Below are positions 1-8,921 of a stretch of DNA of 64,000 nucleotides, one piece after another. The stretch comes from JABWCE01 sp964355045 (GTDB lineage Bacteria; Bacteroidota; Bacteroidia; NS11-12g; UBA9320), in the NCBI GenBank assembly GCA_964355045.1, contig CAYHCM010000002.1, positions 1 to 64,000 of the forward strand. Direction: 5' to 3'. The notes beneath the pieces were generated by a model. The model did not search any database and was not told where the DNA came from. It saw only the letters and a program-made list of their open reading frames with translations. The position numbers were made by a program, and so were the translations under genes. The stretch's first letter is position 1, and each line of letters starts with the position of its first letter.

Positions 1-251
1 CCCCAATCCAAGGAAGTGCTGCGGATATGATAAAACTGGCCATGATAGAAGTGGATAAAAAATTAAAGGAATCAAAATTTGAAACAAAAATGATCCTTCA
101 GGTGCATGACGAATTGGTATTTGATGTACCAAAAAATGAATTGAAAGAAGTTACTCCGGTAATTATTAAAGCCATGGAACAGGCGATGGAATTATCCGTT
201 CCTGTAGTGGTTGAATCTGGAAGCGGGATGAATTGGCTGGAGGCGCATTGA
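1..251 (+). CDS. polA: DNA polymerase I, C-terminal fragment
   Basis: This is the last part of the polymerase domain of DNA polymerase I; the 5' end lies before the window. The reading frame is open from base 3, so the apparent ATG at 27 is internal. The first residues read PIQGSAADMIKLAM, the conserved O-helix-distal motif of family A polymerases, followed by motif C QVHDELVFDVP, whose HDE contains a catalytic carboxylate. The protein ends NWLEAH, close to the usual C-terminus of PolA. It fills gaps in replication and repair. A stem-loop follows at 300-330 and the next gene converges. Identity is secure; only about 83 residues are visible. Confidence 0.95.
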   Translation, partial: PIQGSAADMIKLAMIEVDKKLKESKFETKMILQVHDELVFDVPKNELKEVTPVIIKAMEQAMELSVPVVVESGSGMNWLEAH

Positions 252-290
252 GGATTTTAGATTTTAGATTTACGTTTTATGATTTTCGTA
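252..290. repeat. AT-rich dispersed repeat (reverse orientation)
   Basis: Directly after the polA stop the sequence repeats GATTTTAGATTT and ends in ACG/TTCGTA blocks. On the minus strand this is the AATCTAAAAT/CGTAAAT repeat found just before the start codons of coaD, the dehydrogenase at 45698, fbaB and accD. Here it stands next to the stem-loop at 300-330, the same pairing of elements as at 13391-13456. Confidence 0.5.
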
Positions 291-299
291 ATGGAAATT

Positions 300-330
300 A
301 AGTTGTCAAATTTTTTAAATTTGACAACTT
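300..330. terminator. Perfect stem-loop between convergent genes
   Basis: Fourteen-base arms (AAGTTGTCAAATTT and its complement) pair perfectly around a TTT loop, with a short T run on the plus-strand exit. It lies between polA and the convergent lipoprotein gene, where it can serve both as a terminator. The arm sequence recurs, in opposite arm order, at 13391-13423 and 56113-56145. Confidence 0.7.
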
Positions 331-343
331 TTAGATAAAATTT

Positions 344-901
344 CTATCCCTTTACCTTAATATTATTGAAAACCCCATTGGTAATAGTGGTTGAATCCAA
401 ACGAATAATTTTGTTCGGGTCGGTATAATCCAACAAAAGGGCTTTGGCTGAAAAGGTACCCGACATGGTATTATTCGAATTTTTGGTAACTGTAATCTGA
501 CCACCTTCCAAATACCATTTTTGGTCAATGTCATCCATATAAAAGCCCATACCTGTATATTGGTCATCTTCTATGGTGAAAATTTTTCCGGAGGCAGTTA
601 CCCCTTTAGGCATTGGAACAGCTATGTCCAATGCAAATCTACCCGACGTATGATTTCCGAAAAAATACGTTTTGCCGCCATAATCTGCCTGAATTTTCGA
701 GAAATCAACTTTTTGTCCGTCAAAGTAAAAACTAAAATCAGGATTGATATTCAAGCCTGTTATAGTGTTTCCGCCACCGCCATTATTGGTTGTGTCCTTA
801 GGATTAATGATAGGATCATTGGTGTCATCTCCGGGTTTTGTGCATGAAAATACAGAAAGCAGAAGTGCTAAACTAATTAGAATTGTTAATTTTTTATACA
901 T
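344..901 (-). CDS. Putative exported lipoprotein, function unknown
   Basis: The 185-residue product starts with a lipoprotein signal peptide (hydrophobic residues 5-18, lipobox VFSC with Cys20), so it should be lipid-anchored after export. A spacer rich in Asp, Asn, Thr and Gly (about residues 22-48) tethers a beta-rich domain. That domain shows a run of alternating hydrophobic strands and a GTFSAKALLL segment, typical of small Bacteroidota surface lipoproteins with a jelly-roll-like fold. I do not recognise a specific family or enzymatic residues. It is transcribed alone, convergent with polA and divergent from the LpxH-like gene. The start is set by the signal peptide. Confidence 0.75.
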   Translation of the reverse strand: MYKKLTILISLALLLSVFSCTKPGDDTNDPIINPKDTTNNGGGGNTITGLNINPDFSFYFDGQKVDFSKIQADYGGKTYFFGNHTSGRFALDIAVPMPKGVTASGKIFTIEDDQYTGMGFYMDDIDQKWYLEGGQITVTKNSNNTMSGTFSAKALLLDYTDPNKIIRLDSTTITNGVFNNIKVKG

Positions 902-954
902 CTCAGATAAGAACGGCGAAAATAAAACTATATTTTATAAACTCAAAAATGAAT

Positions 955-962
955 TAAGTTTG
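955..962 (+). promoter_or_regulatory. -7 promoter element of lpxH, leaderless
   Basis: TAAGTTTG matches the Bacteroidota -7 consensus TAnnTTTG and ends 5 nt before the GTG start at 968. Transcription would begin at or beside the start codon. It also supports the GTG as the true start. Confidence 0.5.
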
Positions 963-967
963 CAATT

Positions 968-1714
968 GTGGGTAACCTCTATTTTGCATCCGATTTTCAT
1001 CTCGGTATTCCCAATGTTCACGAAAGTTTGATTCGTGAACGGAAATTGGTGTCGTGGCTGGAATCTATTGCCCCGCAAGCTGAAGAAATATTTTTGGTAG
1101 GTGATGTTTTCGATTTTTGGTTCGAGTATAAATATGTGGTGCCCAAAGGCTACACCCGCTTGCTGGGTTGCTTCGCCAAATTAGCCGACAGCGGTATAAA
1201 ACTTCATTTTTTTAAAGGCAATCATGATATGTGGATGTTCGGGTATTTTGAAAATGAATTTGGAGCTACTATTCACAGCAATGAATATATTTTTGAACAG
1301 GATGGTAAAACGTTTTTTGTACATCATGGTGATGGATTAGGAAAAGGCGACAAACGCTATAAAATATTGAAAAAAATATTCAGAAGTGAACTGTGTCAGC
1401 GAACCTTTGCATTTTTACATCCAACTATTGGGATAGGAATTGCCAATTATCTTTCATCAAAAAGCCGACTGGCGCAAATGCATTTTGAGCAGGAGGATAT
1501 TGATATTGAAAAAGAATGGCTGGTTCAATATTGCAAAGAAGTTTTGAAATCTACCCATTACGATTATATGATTTTTGGGCATAGGCATTTGGCGCTGGAT
1601 ATACCATTGGAGCCAAATTCGCGTTATATAAATCTGGGCGATTGGTTTAAGTTTTATAGCTATGCTGAGTTTAACGGAACGGATATTGCCTTACTCAAAT
1701 GGAACTCTGATTAA
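968..1714 (+). CDS. lpxH: UDP-2,3-diacylglucosamine diphosphatase-like
   Basis: This calcineurin-like metallophosphoesterase (248 aa, the usual LpxH size) probably hydrolyses UDP-2,3-diacylglucosamine to lipid X in lipid A synthesis, acting at the inner face of the cytoplasmic membrane. The di-metal motifs are all present in order: SDFHLG with Asp9/His11, GDVFDFW with Asp46, GNHD at 84-87, HHGDG at 119-123 and GHRH at 204-207. The central region (about 135-175) is rich in hydrophobic and basic residues, as in the LpxH insertion lobe that grips acyl chains. The start is GTG; no in-frame ATG exists upstream before a stop. The next gene begins 10 nt downstream. Bacteroidota carry several related paralogues, so the exact substrate is inferred from family membership. 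Confidence 0.8.
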   Translation: MGNLYFASDFHLGIPNVHESLIRERKLVSWLESIAPQAEEIFLVGDVFDFWFEYKYVVPKGYTRLLGCFAKLADSGIKLHFFKGNHDMWMFGYFENEFGATIHSNEYIFEQDGKTFFVHHGDGLGKGDKRYKILKKIFRSELCQRTFAFLHPTIGIGIANYLSSKSRLAQMHFEQEDIDIEKEWLVQYCKEVLKSTHYDYMIFGHRHLALDIPLEPNSRYINLGDWFKFYSYAEFNGTDIALLKWNSD

Positions 1715-1724
1715 TTTGATTAAA

Positions 1725-2594
1725 ATGATTTACCTTGATTTTATAAAACGTCAAAAAAAGTTAGTGAAATTTTGTTCTTTTGAGTTTTTGTGGCAAAAAT
1801 ATTTAAGCCTCATATTACTTCTTTGTTCCTTTAGCTTCATTCCTGAATTATCTTTTGAAGGAGAAATTATAGGGCAGTTTAAATTTTTTACTACTGATAA
1901 ATTAGGGAATGTATTCGTTCTAACCACCAAAAACGACATTCAAAAATTTGATAAGAAAGGAAAAAAATTAACGGAAGCAAACTTTAAAATTTTGGGTGAT
2001 GCCACTTTGATTGATGCGGGCAATCCATTGGAGATTTATGTTTTTTATAAGGACCAAAACAAGTTGGTTTATTTTGATAATATGCTGAACTACAGGGGTG
2101 AGACCGATTTATATAAAACTTTGGGGGTTAATAATATTCAGGCTGTTTGCCGAAGTTATGACAATGGTTTTTGGTTTTTTGACCCCGATAATTTTAAACT
2201 TAAAAAAGCAGACAAACAAGGCGTTCTTCAATCGGAATCTATTAATTTAGCCAATATTGCCGACACAACCTTAAGTCCTCAGATGTTGCTGGATGATGGT
2301 AAAAATGTTTATCTGAAAACCAACAGTGACAGGCTTTTGGTTTTTGATATTTTAGGGAATTATATCAAAACTATTCCATTGGAAAAATTCACTTCCTTTC
2401 AAACCCGGGAGGATAAAATTATTTACTCAACCTCTGGCGATGTGTTTGTTTACAACCCCTCTACCTTTGAAAAAGATTCGTATAAAGTTAGTATGAACAG
2501 CGCTTTTAGGGAAACTATATTTTTAAATATCCGGATTGAAGATAGCTTTATGTACCTGCAAGATTCAGTAAGGATTGGGATATTTTCGTTTTAG
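1725..2594 (+). CDS. Exported or membrane-anchored beta-propeller-like protein
   Basis: The product (289 aa) begins with a basic stretch, then a hydrophobic segment (about residues 26-41) that acts as signal peptide or anchor. The rest is beta-rich with repeated blocks such as FTTDKLGNVFVLT and LVFDILGNYIKTI, each a strand-turn-strand ending in Asp/Gly, as in NHL or six-bladed propeller repeats. The function is unknown. It lies 10 nt after the LpxH-like gene and is probably co-transcribed. I place the start at the ATG at 1725; an upstream in-frame ATG at 1662 would overlap lpxH by 53 nt and gives no sensible leader. Confidence 0.7.
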   Translation: MIYLDFIKRQKKLVKFCSFEFLWQKYLSLILLLCSFSFIPELSFEGEIIGQFKFFTTDKLGNVFVLTTKNDIQKFDKKGKKLTEANFKILGDATLIDAGNPLEIYVFYKDQNKLVYFDNMLNYRGETDLYKTLGVNNIQAVCRSYDNGFWFFDPDNFKLKKADKQGVLQSESINLANIADTTLSPQMLLDDGKNVYLKTNSDRLLVFDILGNYIKTIPLEKFTSFQTREDKIIYSTSGDVFVYNPSTFEKDSYKVSMNSAFRETIFLNIRIEDSFMYLQDSVRIGIFSF

Positions 2595-2611
2595 CATACG
2601 TTAAATACAAA

Positions 2612-3076
2612 TCATTTTCCACACTTCTTTTCGAGATATTTAATTTGATCTTTTTGCCATTTCCTTTTTGGAATTGACTTTTTGTATCGCTTTAAATAAT
2701 ATTTACTTTTTGTACAATTACCTATGAAAGAATATGAAATACTTAAATTCCAAAGAGCATTTGTAAATTGAGATTTATGATATAAAATTTTTTCATCCAA
2801 TTTTATTGACTTTCTTAAGTAATTCGTATCTTTTGTGAAAGCATATAGAATATAGTATGCCATCCCCAGGTCGTAGTAATAGTAAACAATATTTTTAGAA
2901 AGCAAATTGCTATCAAATGCTTCCAAACTTAATAGGGTTCTTATTGCTGAAATGCTATCTGGTTTTCCACATATACTATGGCTTAAACTATCTCTTACTA
3001 AAAGATAATCTACTCTCTGCCCATCGGATTTTATAGGAATTAAAAGGGCAATTAGAATTACAATTATGGTTTTCAT
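2612..3076 (-). CDS. Small exported protein with TPR-like helices
   Basis: The 154-residue product has a cleavable signal peptide (hydrophobic residues 4-13, probable cleavage after SDG). The mature part is helical. Two helix pairs around residues 62-97 and 100-135 have TPR-like spacing (YYYDLGMAYYILYAF; ALWNLSISYSFIGNC), followed by a basic tail. It may be a small periplasmic adaptor. I do not recognise the family. It converges on the propeller gene (17 nt apart). The base composition is a little more AT-rich than its neighbours. Confidence 0.6.
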   Translation of the reverse strand: MKTIIVILIALLIPIKSDGQRVDYLLVRDSLSHSICGKPDSISAIRTLLSLEAFDSNLLSKNIVYYYYDLGMAYYILYAFTKDTNYLRKSIKLDEKILYHKSQFTNALWNLSISYSFIGNCTKSKYYLKRYKKSIPKRKWQKDQIKYLEKKCGK

Positions 3077-3185
3077 TTAGAAAATATATAGGTTTATTTT
3101 TAACGAAAGTAAAATTAAGAATTGAAAACGATCATATTTAGTTTCGTCATCCGGCTAAAATTTGAATATAATCTTTTTAAAAAAC

Positions 3186-3218
3186 TTTGTTTCATTTCTC
3201 AAAATTAAAATATCTTTG
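3186..3218 (+). promoter_or_regulatory. Promoter of Uma2-type gene, leaderless
   Basis: TTTG (3186-3189), a 21-nt spacer and TATCTTTG (3211-3218) fit the Bacteroidota -33/-7 consensus. The -7 element ends 4 nt before the ATG at 3223, so the transcript would start at the start codon. Confidence 0.6.
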
Positions 3219-3222
3219 AAAT

Positions 3223-3801
3223 ATGATTGAGTATCCCATTTCCATAAAGACAGATTCATTGCACATGAGCGAGGACGAGTTTTTTCGTTTTTGTCAGGAT
3301 AACCCCGAATTAAAATTAGAACGAAATTCAAATGGTGATATTATTTTACTGGAACCAACTGGATTTCAAACCGGTAACTATTACGCAGAATTAATTTATC
3401 AAGTTGGTAATTGGAATATTGAAAATGGCCGCCCGGGTATTTGCATAGATTCAAATACTGGTATCACTTTACCCAATGGTGCAGTAAGAAGCCCGGATGT
3501 AGGTTGGATTTCAAATGAACGAAATGATCTGTTAACGAAAGAAGATGTTAAAAAATTTGCACACGTTTGCCCTGATTTTGTAATTGAGCTTCGTTCGGTT
3601 TCTGATAATCTAAATTCTTTAAAACTAAAAATGCAGGAATATATGGACAATAGCTGCAGGCTTGGTTTATTAATTGACCCTATGCAAAAGCAAGTTCATG
3701 TTTATAGAACGGATTCTATAACCATAAAAACTTTTTCAGACAAAATAACCGGTAAAGATGTATTGCTAGATTTTGTTCTGGATTTAAGTTTTTTTAAATA
3801 A
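3223..3801 (+). CDS. Uma2 family protein (PD-(D/E)XK fold)
   Basis: This 192-residue protein belongs to the Uma2/DUF820 family, restriction-endonuclease-fold proteins of unclear role that are often present in many copies. The family signature is visible: GAVRSPDVGW around residue 88 supplies the metal-binding Asp, CPDFVIELRS around residues 114-123 supplies the Glu, and a following KLKMQEY helix supplies a Lys. A close paralogue lies at 12802-13380 and a more distant one at 15963-16562. It is a single-gene unit with its own promoter. Nuclease activity is a family inference only. Confidence 0.85.
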   Translation: MIEYPISIKTDSLHMSEDEFFRFCQDNPELKLERNSNGDIILLEPTGFQTGNYYAELIYQVGNWNIENGRPGICIDSNTGITLPNGAVRSPDVGWISNERNDLLTKEDVKKFAHVCPDFVIELRSVSDNLNSLKLKMQEYMDNSCRLGLLIDPMQKQVHVYRTDSITIKTFSDKITGKDVLLDFVLDLSFFK

Positions 3802-4118
3802 AATTATTTTCAACATTTCTTTTTTATAAAACCAAATTGACTTTTATCCCATTTCCTTGGTGATTTTTGCGTTGCAAAAAATGCAGTTTTTTTATTCAAA
3901 GCGTTTGATTTGATGCAAAGCTAATAAACATAAGGGTTATAGAGATTCTCAGCCTACTTCTTGTCCATTAAGCCTAATCTCATTCGATTGTTTATTGTAG
4001 TTCCAAAATGGGTTACGAAAGCAACTATTTAAGCAAACACATTTACAAATCTGGTTTTCTTAAAAAAAACGCCCAGTCTGCCGAAACAAGCTGAGCGCCA
4101 TGGAATAAAATCACTTAC
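3802..4118. other. Intergenic region, nothing firm
   Basis: This AT-rich gap separates two convergent genes. No ORF, RNA gene or repeat shared with the rest of the window was found. A weak imperfect inverted repeat (CGCCCAG ... CTGAGCG, about 4069-4095) could be the terminator of the T9SS gene on the minus strand. Confidence 0.4.
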
Positions 4119-6377
4119 CTATTTCTTAATTATTACCTGTCGGTACATTTCGTTATTCATCATTACTACTACCACATAGCTTCCGGTTGGTAAATTACTT
4201 AAATCCAATTGGAACTGCTCGTTGCTAAAATTGGTATTCAAAAGCATTTTACCATCCAACCCATATAATACAACATTTGCTTTTTTACCATCAGAGTAAG
4301 GAATTCTAACATTTACAATATCATTACCCGGATTTGGAAATATTTGCAAAATATGGCTTTGGTAAGGTTCTAAAATTCCGGCGGTCATATTAACCACCCA
4401 AATTCCATTTGCCTCAGTTCCTAAAAAAGCCTTGTTGCCCATAACTTGAATGCTGCTAACCAATATTCCTTTTTGCCAGGTACTGGTACTATGGGTTATC
4501 ACCCATGAAATACCATTGTTTACGCTTTTATATAAACCATAATTGGTGCCAAGCAGCCAGATATTGTTACCACTATACTTTATACTATTCCCTATGTAAT
4601 CAGCGGGAAGCCCTGTTGTATTAATCTGAGACCAGGTATTTGACGAAATATTGTATAAGTAAAGTTTGTTTGAAAAGTTAGAGGATCGGTCGCTTATTAC
4701 AAAAATAGCCTTATTGTTTATTGCATCGAAATCCATGATGGCTCCGCCTCTATCCCCGTTGTTAATCCTTAACCTTTTTATCAAAAAGTTATCGTTAAAT
4801 AAACCGCCTGTATTTATATTACTAAAACTAGCTCCAAAATCATTGGATTTGTAAATATCTTTAAAGTCGTCCCAATCGTTATTACCCTGGAGATTAAAGG
4901 CAAAAATGCAATTTTTAGGACCACCTAAAAAAATTGGCCCATTTGTGTTTTGATTCCTCGGTTTGGTCCATGTTTTACCATTATTAAATGTAACGATTAA
5001 GGAATAATCATCGGTAGAGGAATTATAATAAGATACAAATAATGCGGAATCTGACTTGCCAGCAAACATGTGTTCTTCACCATTTATGTAAGGGGCTGGA
5101 ATTGGAGCTGCGGCCCATAATGCGCCGTTGTTTGTAGATTTATATAAATTAACATTATTTGAGAATGGGTCAGGTCTTCCAAAAGCAAAAAGCGTATCTT
5201 TTACTTCAGTAAGTTCATTCACAAAATAAGCAATACCTGAAAATCCGGGTAACCCTGTATTTCCACTGCTCCAACTAGTACCTTGATTACCTGAACGGAT
5301 AATCCCGGTAATCTCTTTTGAAAATAATAGTGCATTACCTGAGCGAGTTAGATTTCCGGTATAAGTGGCAATGAACTGATTGGCATTATGTGCCCAGGTA
5401 TTTCCGCCATTGGATGAAAAAAGTAGTTCATCATTAAACCCATTGCCAATAAACTTATCAGTAGCTACTTCAATAATATTTCCTATCATTGGAACAGTTA
5501 CTCCTGGACTTGTAATTTCAGTAAATGTAATTCCCTGATTGCTTGATTTATAAAGTCGGATTCCGAGAGTTTGGTGAAATGCAATAACAAACACTACATT
5601 ATCAGTTACCGAAATATCCATGATACCAAAGCCCGCTGCAATTTTTCCGGTTGAAATATCAGCCCATAATTTTGAAGTAAAATTATATCTAAAAAGGGCA
5701 TTTTGCTCTCTGTAATATAAATTACCTGCCGCATCTCCTCCTATTTTTTCTTCTCCATCATAAAAACCTGAAGTATTAAGACCAGTCGTTTCTACTGTAT
5801 CAATGTTGTTACCATCGGTGGTATAGCATAATAAGCCATTAAAGTTTATATAAATCCTGCTTTGATTAAAAGATAATAGTTCCAGATTTCCGCCTTGCCA
5901 AACATTATCCCAGATAGTTGCCCTTTTTGTCCATGCACTACCATCAGAAGAGGTAAATATATATCCGCCACTCATATCGCCCCCAACGGCATATAAAGTA
6001 GTGTTAATTTTACCAATAGCTTGCGGAAACCAATTGGTAATATTAAGTTGAGTCCAGCTATCACCATTATTTATGCTTCTAAATATACTTTGAGATGTGC
6101 TGTTATCGGGCATGGCAAAAAAATCATTCACAATGCTTACAATATTCCGGCAACTAACTGAAGATGGCTCAAAATTGGTAGTAGCATTTATCCAATTAAG
6201 TCCATAATTGGTAGTTTTAAAAATACCTCCTTCCGTAGCTACCAGTACACAATTTGAATTTTTGGCATATCCCCTAATTTTTCCTCCAAACATAGATGAG
6301 TCCCTAATCTGACTCACCTGACTTTGTGCATTTAAACAAAGAATTAAAATGATGAATAGTAAATTTAGCTTTTTCAT
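4119..6377 (-). CDS. T9SS type A cargo with BNR-like repeats
   Basis: The 752-residue secreted protein has a signal peptide (cleavage after LCLNAQS) and a C-terminal type IX sorting domain from about residue 675: ILQIFPNPGNDIVNV, LYGLDGK and LPTGSYVVVV, ending MYRQVIIKK. The body contains repeated STNNG, SSDGSAW and SNNGG blocks (FRSINNGDSW, YKSTNNGALW, FSSNGGNTW, YKSVNNGISW). These are Asp-box/BNR-like motifs of sialidase and VPS10-type propellers. It is probably cleaved and attached to the cell surface or released. The ligand is unknown. A -7 element at 6382-6389 lies 4 nt before the start, so its mRNA may also be leaderless. Confidence 0.88.
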   Translation of the reverse strand: MKKLNLLFIILILCLNAQSQVSQIRDSSMFGGKIRGYAKNSNCVLVATEGGIFKTTNYGLNWINATTNFEPSSVSCRNIVSIVNDFFAMPDNSTSQSIFRSINNGDSWTQLNITNWFPQAIGKINTTLYAVGGDMSGGYIFTSSDGSAWTKRATIWDNVWQGGNLELLSFNQSRIYINFNGLLCYTTDGNNIDTVETTGLNTSGFYDGEEKIGGDAAGNLYYREQNALFRYNFTSKLWADISTGKIAAGFGIMDISVTDNVVFVIAFHQTLGIRLYKSSNQGITFTEITSPGVTVPMIGNIIEVATDKFIGNGFNDELLFSSNGGNTWAHNANQFIATYTGNLTRSGNALLFSKEITGIIRSGNQGTSWSSGNTGLPGFSGIAYFVNELTEVKDTLFAFGRPDPFSNNVNLYKSTNNGALWAAAPIPAPYINGEEHMFAGKSDSALFVSYYNSSTDDYSLIVTFNNGKTWTKPRNQNTNGPIFLGGPKNCIFAFNLQGNNDWDDFKDIYKSNDFGASFSNINTGGLFNDNFLIKRLRINNGDRGGAIMDFDAINNKAIFVISDRSSNFSNKLYLYNISSNTWSQINTTGLPADYIGNSIKYSGNNIWLLGTNYGLYKSVNNGISWVITHSTSTWQKGILVSSIQVMGNKAFLGTEANGIWVVNMTAGILEPYQSHILQIFPNPGNDIVNVRIPYSDGKKANVVLYGLDGKMLLNTNFSNEQFQLDLSNLPTGSYVVVVMMNNEMYRQVIIKK

Positions 6378-6381
6378 GGAG

Positions 6382-6389
6382 CAAAGTTA
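6382..6389 (-). promoter_or_regulatory. -7 element of T9SS gene
   Basis: On the minus strand this reads TAACTTTG and ends 4 nt before the ATG of the BNR-repeat gene. No clear -33 box was found at the expected spacing. Confidence 0.4.
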
Positions 6390-6463
6390 ACTCTGCATAT
6401 AGTTTTGGTTCGTGACAATACTCAAAGTTTCGGGTGAAGTTTATCACTCAGGTTTATTCTCCC

Positions 6464-6495
6464 TTTGCGGGTTAAGCGGCATTCAATTATCTTTG
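6464..6495 (+). promoter_or_regulatory. prfA promoter, leaderless
   Basis: TTTG (6464-6467), exactly 20 nt, then TATCTTTG (6488-6495) is a full match to the Bacteroidota promoter. The ATG of prfA follows after 7 nt. The block TATCTTTGCCGCC is repeated before paaN. Confidence 0.7.
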
Positions 6496-6502
6496 CCGCC
6501 TT

Positions 6503-7576
6503 ATGCTGGAAAAGCTGGAAGCCATACACGCCCGATTTAAAGAAGTAGAATTATTACTGAGCAGTGCCGATACGATGTCGGACATGCAAAAATTTAAACA
6601 ACTCAATAAGGAATATGTTGACCTTAAGGAGGTGGATGAAGTATATCAGGAATACCGGGTTTTATTAAAAAATTTAGCCGAGGCCAAACACATTCTTAAT
6701 ACCGAAAAAGATGAAGAATTAAAGGATATGGCCAAAATGGAAATTGAGGAATTATCGGCCCGTCAGGAAGTATTGGAAAAAAACACCCGGGCCATGCTGC
6801 TCCCAAAAGACCCTGAAGATGCTAAAAATGCCATAATTGAAATAAGAGGCGGTACGGGAGGCGATGAAGCCAGTATTTTTGCCGGCGATCTGCTGCGGAT
6901 GTATTTAAAATATTTTGAAAAAAAAGGGTGGCAAAGTTCTATTATGGATGAAAACGAAGGCTCAGCCGGAGGTTACAAAGAAGTAGTAGTGGAAGTAAAT
7001 GGACGGGATGTGTATGGCACCATGAAATTTGAAAGTGGGGTACATCGTGTGCAGCGGGTTCCTGAAACAGAAGCCAGTGGCCGGGTACATACTTCTGCAG
7101 CTACAGTTGCCGTGCTTCCCGAAGCCGAAGAAGTGGATTTTTTCTTAAATCCTGCCGATGTAAAAATGGAAACCTCACGAAGCGGTGGGGCAGGAGGGCA
7201 GAATGTAAATAAAGTTGAGACCAAAGTTCAGCTAACCCACGGCCCCACAGGTGTTGTGGTTATTTGCCAAACCGAAAGAACGCAATTAAAAAATCGCGAA
7301 AAAGCCATGAATATGTTGCGGTCGAAATTATACGAAGAAGAAGTTAGAAAACATGAAGCAGCCATAGCCGGAAAACGAAAAACAATGGTAAGTACCGGCG
7401 ACCGAAGTGCAAAAATAAGAACGTATAATTATCCTCAAGGCCGGGTAACCGATCATAGAATTGGCTTAACGCTTTATAATTTACCCGAAGTAATGAATGG
7501 CGATATTCAGGAAATAATAGAGCAACTTCAATTGGCTGAGAATGCCGAGAGAATGAAAGAAGGAGGGATGAGTTGA
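6503..7576 (+). CDS. prfA: Peptide chain release factor 1
   Basis: RF1 reads stop codons UAA and UAG and triggers hydrolysis of peptidyl-tRNA on the ribosome. The 357-residue length is standard. The tripeptide anticodon region is RVPETE, with Pro-Glu-Thr at 187-189 (the P-x-T pattern that distinguishes RF1 from RF2's SPF). The catalytic GGQ is at 231-233 within GGAGGQNVNK. The N-terminal coiled coil (1-100) and the GGTGGDEA motif (about 117) are typical. It has its own promoter immediately upstream and appears monocistronic. The gene is followed by repeat-rich DNA before the convergent gldB. Confidence 0.97.
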   Translation: MLEKLEAIHARFKEVELLLSSADTMSDMQKFKQLNKEYVDLKEVDEVYQEYRVLLKNLAEAKHILNTEKDEELKDMAKMEIEELSARQEVLEKNTRAMLLPKDPEDAKNAIIEIRGGTGGDEASIFAGDLLRMYLKYFEKKGWQSSIMDENEGSAGGYKEVVVEVNGRDVYGTMKFESGVHRVQRVPETEASGRVHTSAATVAVLPEAEEVDFFLNPADVKMETSRSGGAGGQNVNKVETKVQLTHGPTGVVVICQTERTQLKNREKAMNMLRSKLYEEEVRKHEAAIAGKRKTMVSTGDRSAKIRTYNYPQGRVTDHRIGLTLYNLPEVMNGDIQEIIEQLQLAENAERMKEGGMS

Positions 7577-7669
7577 TGAAATTTGAAAATGAGACGATTT
7601 GGAAATTCAACTGAGCTTTCGGGTGGTATTCCTCTCTTGAGATGGGTTAGGGGTGTGTTTACATCCAAT

Positions 7670-7693
7670 AAAATGTTCAATTTTCAATTTTCA
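7670..7693 (+). repeat. AATGTTCAATTTTCAATTTTCA repeat copy
   Basis: A short AT-rich unit built from TTCAATTT. The same words form the long inverted repeat at 47045-47157. It lies between prfA and the convergent gldB. Confidence 0.4.
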
Positions 7694-7713
7694 AGTACTC
7701 GTGCGTCAGCATT

Positions 7714-7730
7714 CCCCCTTAAAAAGGGGG
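7714..7730. terminator. GC stem-loop between prfA and gldB
   Basis: CCCCCTT pairs with AAGGGGG around an AAA loop, followed by TTAGGGGGATTTT. It lies between two convergent genes and could terminate both, though a good T run is lacking. A related CCCCCTGCCCCCTTCG block occurs at 13471-13490. Confidence 0.4.
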
Positions 7731-7770
7731 TTAGGGGGATTTTATAAAAACCATCAAGTATCAAATCAGT

Positions 7771-8856
7771 TCATGGTTTGTACTTCGATTTATTCAATAT
7801 ATCATCTGAATCGGTTTCTGCCAAAAGCTGTTGCAATGTTATTGTAGGATTTTTGTTCATATATTTTTTTACAATTTGCCATCCTGTATAAGCGCCAATT
7901 CTTGGAGAAGTTCCGGCACCAAAGCCAGGCGCGGTAGTAAAAGGACCATCATTAATAAAATCCCGAATTTTTGTAGGTTCGGTAGAATATAAAATTTTAG
8001 AATCAACCAAAGCAGCCCAAATGCTGCTTTCATTTTCATTGGCCCATTTCATTTGTTGCTGAGTATAGCCAAGTTTAATACTATCGGGGGTTTCCGGAAT
8101 CAAGGCATCTACCAAATAAAGCATTTTGCCTTCAAATATCATTTCATCAATAAGGCGGCTATTATTATCTAAAGGCTTTGTTTCCGCCATCACTTTAATA
8201 AGTTTCGTTTCCGCCATTGCTGTTAAAAGGTCTCTCAACAAATATTCTTTTCTCATTTTTTTTACCCGGTAACCCGGAAATTGGTCGGCAATTTGAGGCG
8301 AATGATACGGCATAAAATTACTTCCTAAATACATATCCAGCCCAATACCTATTTGGTTTCTTCCTTCAATTACCGGAAAATTTATGCGAAATGGGGAAAG
8401 AAAAGTTATAAATTTTGGAATGGTATCCAGAGCAAAATAATATTTATACCGCTTCATTGCCTCGGTAAGCTCCACTTTAAAAGGTTCGATATCTTCAAAA
8501 ACCGAATCGCTTCGGTGTTTTAATACCAATCCAAAATCAGGAATGGTTGTAAAATTTCTCATTAAATTAGCTGCTGCTTCAATCGTTGATTGATTTGGTT
8601 GAGTAATATCACCCATCAATTGGTAAATATAAACAGGATAAAAATCGGGATATTTTTTTTCCAGAGCAGCTATTTCACTGGCATTATTGGCCTTAAAAAG
8701 ATCTTGTTCAAAACGCTCAAATTTCAAAGTGAGTTTAATTTCAGAGGTATTTACTTCGTCAATTTGTTTGTCAGTTTCAGGTGTACACCGTACTAAAAAA
8801 AAACCAATTGAGAATAAAAAAAGAAGGAAGGCTGCTTTATAAATTTTTTTTATCAT
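7771..8856 (-). CDS. gldB: Gliding motility lipoprotein GldB homologue
   Basis: GldB is a lipoprotein needed for gliding and T9SS-linked motility in Flavobacterium; the molecular function is not settled. The 361-residue product has a lipoprotein signal peptide (hydrophobic residues 9-22, FFLVRC, Cys24). Family features follow: FERFEQDLFKA near residue 50, a LEKKYPDFYPVY block, and the conserved IGIGLDMYLGSNF plus FPGYRVKKMRKEYL region around 170-205. The neighbourhood supports the call: nadE lies close by and Bacteroidota often keep nadE and gldB together. A -7 element (TAATTTTG, complement of 8874-8881) with a CAAT box 18 nt away on the plus strand precedes it. Orthology to gldB is likely but motility of this strain is not implied. 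Confidence 0.85.
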   Translation of the reverse strand: MIKKIYKAAFLLFLFSIGFFLVRCTPETDKQIDEVNTSEIKLTLKFERFEQDLFKANNASEIAALEKKYPDFYPVYIYQLMGDITQPNQSTIEAAANLMRNFTTIPDFGLVLKHRSDSVFEDIEPFKVELTEAMKRYKYYFALDTIPKFITFLSPFRINFPVIEGRNQIGIGLDMYLGSNFMPYHSPQIADQFPGYRVKKMRKEYLLRDLLTAMAETKLIKVMAETKPLDNNSRLIDEMIFEGKMLYLVDALIPETPDSIKLGYTQQQMKWANENESSIWAALVDSKILYSTEPTKIRDFINDGPFTTAPGFGAGTSPRIGAYTGWQIVKKYMNKNPTITLQQLLAETDSDDILNKSKYKP

Positions 8857-8921
8857 TTTTGTGGAATCAATTGCAAAATTAACGTCAATTGTATTACCTC
8901 AATTATAAACTTATAAAAAGT

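Noticed and set aside
1662..1724. Upstream ATG start for the propeller-like protein
   Set aside because: It would overlap lpxH by 53 nt and put a non-signal peptide before the hydrophobic segment.
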